A stretch of DNA of 64,000 nucleotides. It comes from Clostridium tunisiense TJ. GTDB lineage: Bacteria; Bacillota; Clostridia; Clostridiales; Clostridiaceae. A program made the position numbers and the translations under genes. This document shows positions 63,784 to 64,000 of the stretch, piece after piece. Location: contig NZ_AMQH01000009.1 of NCBI RefSeq assembly GCF_000300195.1, forward strand, positions 277,306-341,305, given 5' to 3'. The notes under the pieces are model-generated. The model did not search any database. It saw only the letters and a program-made list of their open reading frames with translations, and was not told the DNA's origin. Each line of letters starts with the position of its first letter. The stretch's first letter is position 1.

Positions 63784-64000
63784 TAATTATTTGTTAACTA
63801 GGTTGTCTATGTATTTGTACCTTTAATTAAGTACTCACATAAGTAATTCTTATCTTATAGATTTACTACTTGAAACCTTAAAGTATTTTGCTATCCAAGT
63901 ATTGAAAAACTTAATTTTATTTAAAGCTATGACGTAGTATATCTATATTAGCCAAATTCTTAAGTTCATAGACTTTATAAAAGTTGTTCTTAGATGGTGA
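63784..64000. other. Upstream flank to the window edge
   Basis: AT-rich, no gene start seen on either strand, no purine riboswitch recognised. Confidence 0.3.

Noticed and set aside
63686..64000. Purine riboswitch before the NCS2 permease
   Set aside because: The conserved three-way junction sequence (for example the TATA..CTACC..loop pairs) was not found; a PurBox pair explains control better.
1..64000. CRISPR arrays, tRNA or rRNA genes, prophage and intact insertion sequences
   Set aside because: I scanned for regularly spaced repeats, TTCGA-type T-loops, and transposase or phage structural proteins, and found none that could be supported.

Overview
The window is low-GC DNA with AGGAGG-type ribosome binding sites, many TTG starts, and genes separated by strong hairpin terminators. 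A spore cortex-lytic enzyme (SleC), a CotF-like coat protein, rubrerythrin, an FprA-type flavo-diiron protein and a bacterial ferredoxin point to an anaerobic, spore-forming Clostridium (Clostridiaceae). I cannot name the species. No rRNA, tRNA, CRISPR array, phage or intact insertion sequence was seen. Most genes lie on the minus strand.

Layout. 0-4 kb: a partial P-loop ATPase, a pentapeptide-repeat/K+ channel fusion and an orphan hybrid-sensor histidine kinase. 4-9.3 kb: an operon (lipoprotein, double ABC ATPase, two permeases) for an unknown, probably nucleoside- or sugar-like substrate (DUF3798 family). 9.8-19 kb: ferredoxin, a purine-type NCS2 permease, a 54-codon gene, glnS, a cold-shock protein, an HD-GYP protein, a YhfW-like FAD/Rieske oxidoreductase and a TtcA-like PP-loop enzyme, followed by a 175 bp MITE-like element. 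19-27 kb: a chemoreceptor, a small membrane protein, an Ere/ChaN-like lipoprotein, an AEC transporter and topB. 27.6-34.3 kb: a patatin, a polyprenyl diphosphate synthase, an NDH-2 with a membrane extension, a UbiA prenyltransferase and a LysE exporter. The middle three form a demethylmenaquinone/NDH-2 set resembling the core of the Listeria extracellular electron transfer locus.

34.3-45 kb: a perfect 421 bp tandem duplication covers the lysE-sleC intergenic region and leaves a truncated 5' copy of sleC. Then come sleC, a Crp/Fnr regulator, a flavo-diiron protein, a secreted M6 metalloprotease, a second orphan kinase and rubrerythrin. 45-56.6 kb: a TetR-GNAT pair, an Eis-like acetyltransferase, a CotF-like protein, a WG-repeat protein, a GGDEF-EAL protein, uvsE and a small membrane protein. 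56.6-64 kb: a kinase/response regulator/ABC-2 exporter cluster and a second NCS2 permease preceded by a PurR-type PurBox pair.

The most unusual structural theme is a hairpin that can be read as an intrinsic terminator but whose 3' arm is the Shine-Dalgarno sequence of the next gene, with the 7-8 nt U tract forming the whole spacer to the ATG. It occurs three times before good genes (17.9, 28.6 and 59.9 kb) and once before a 24-codon ORF (10.2 kb).
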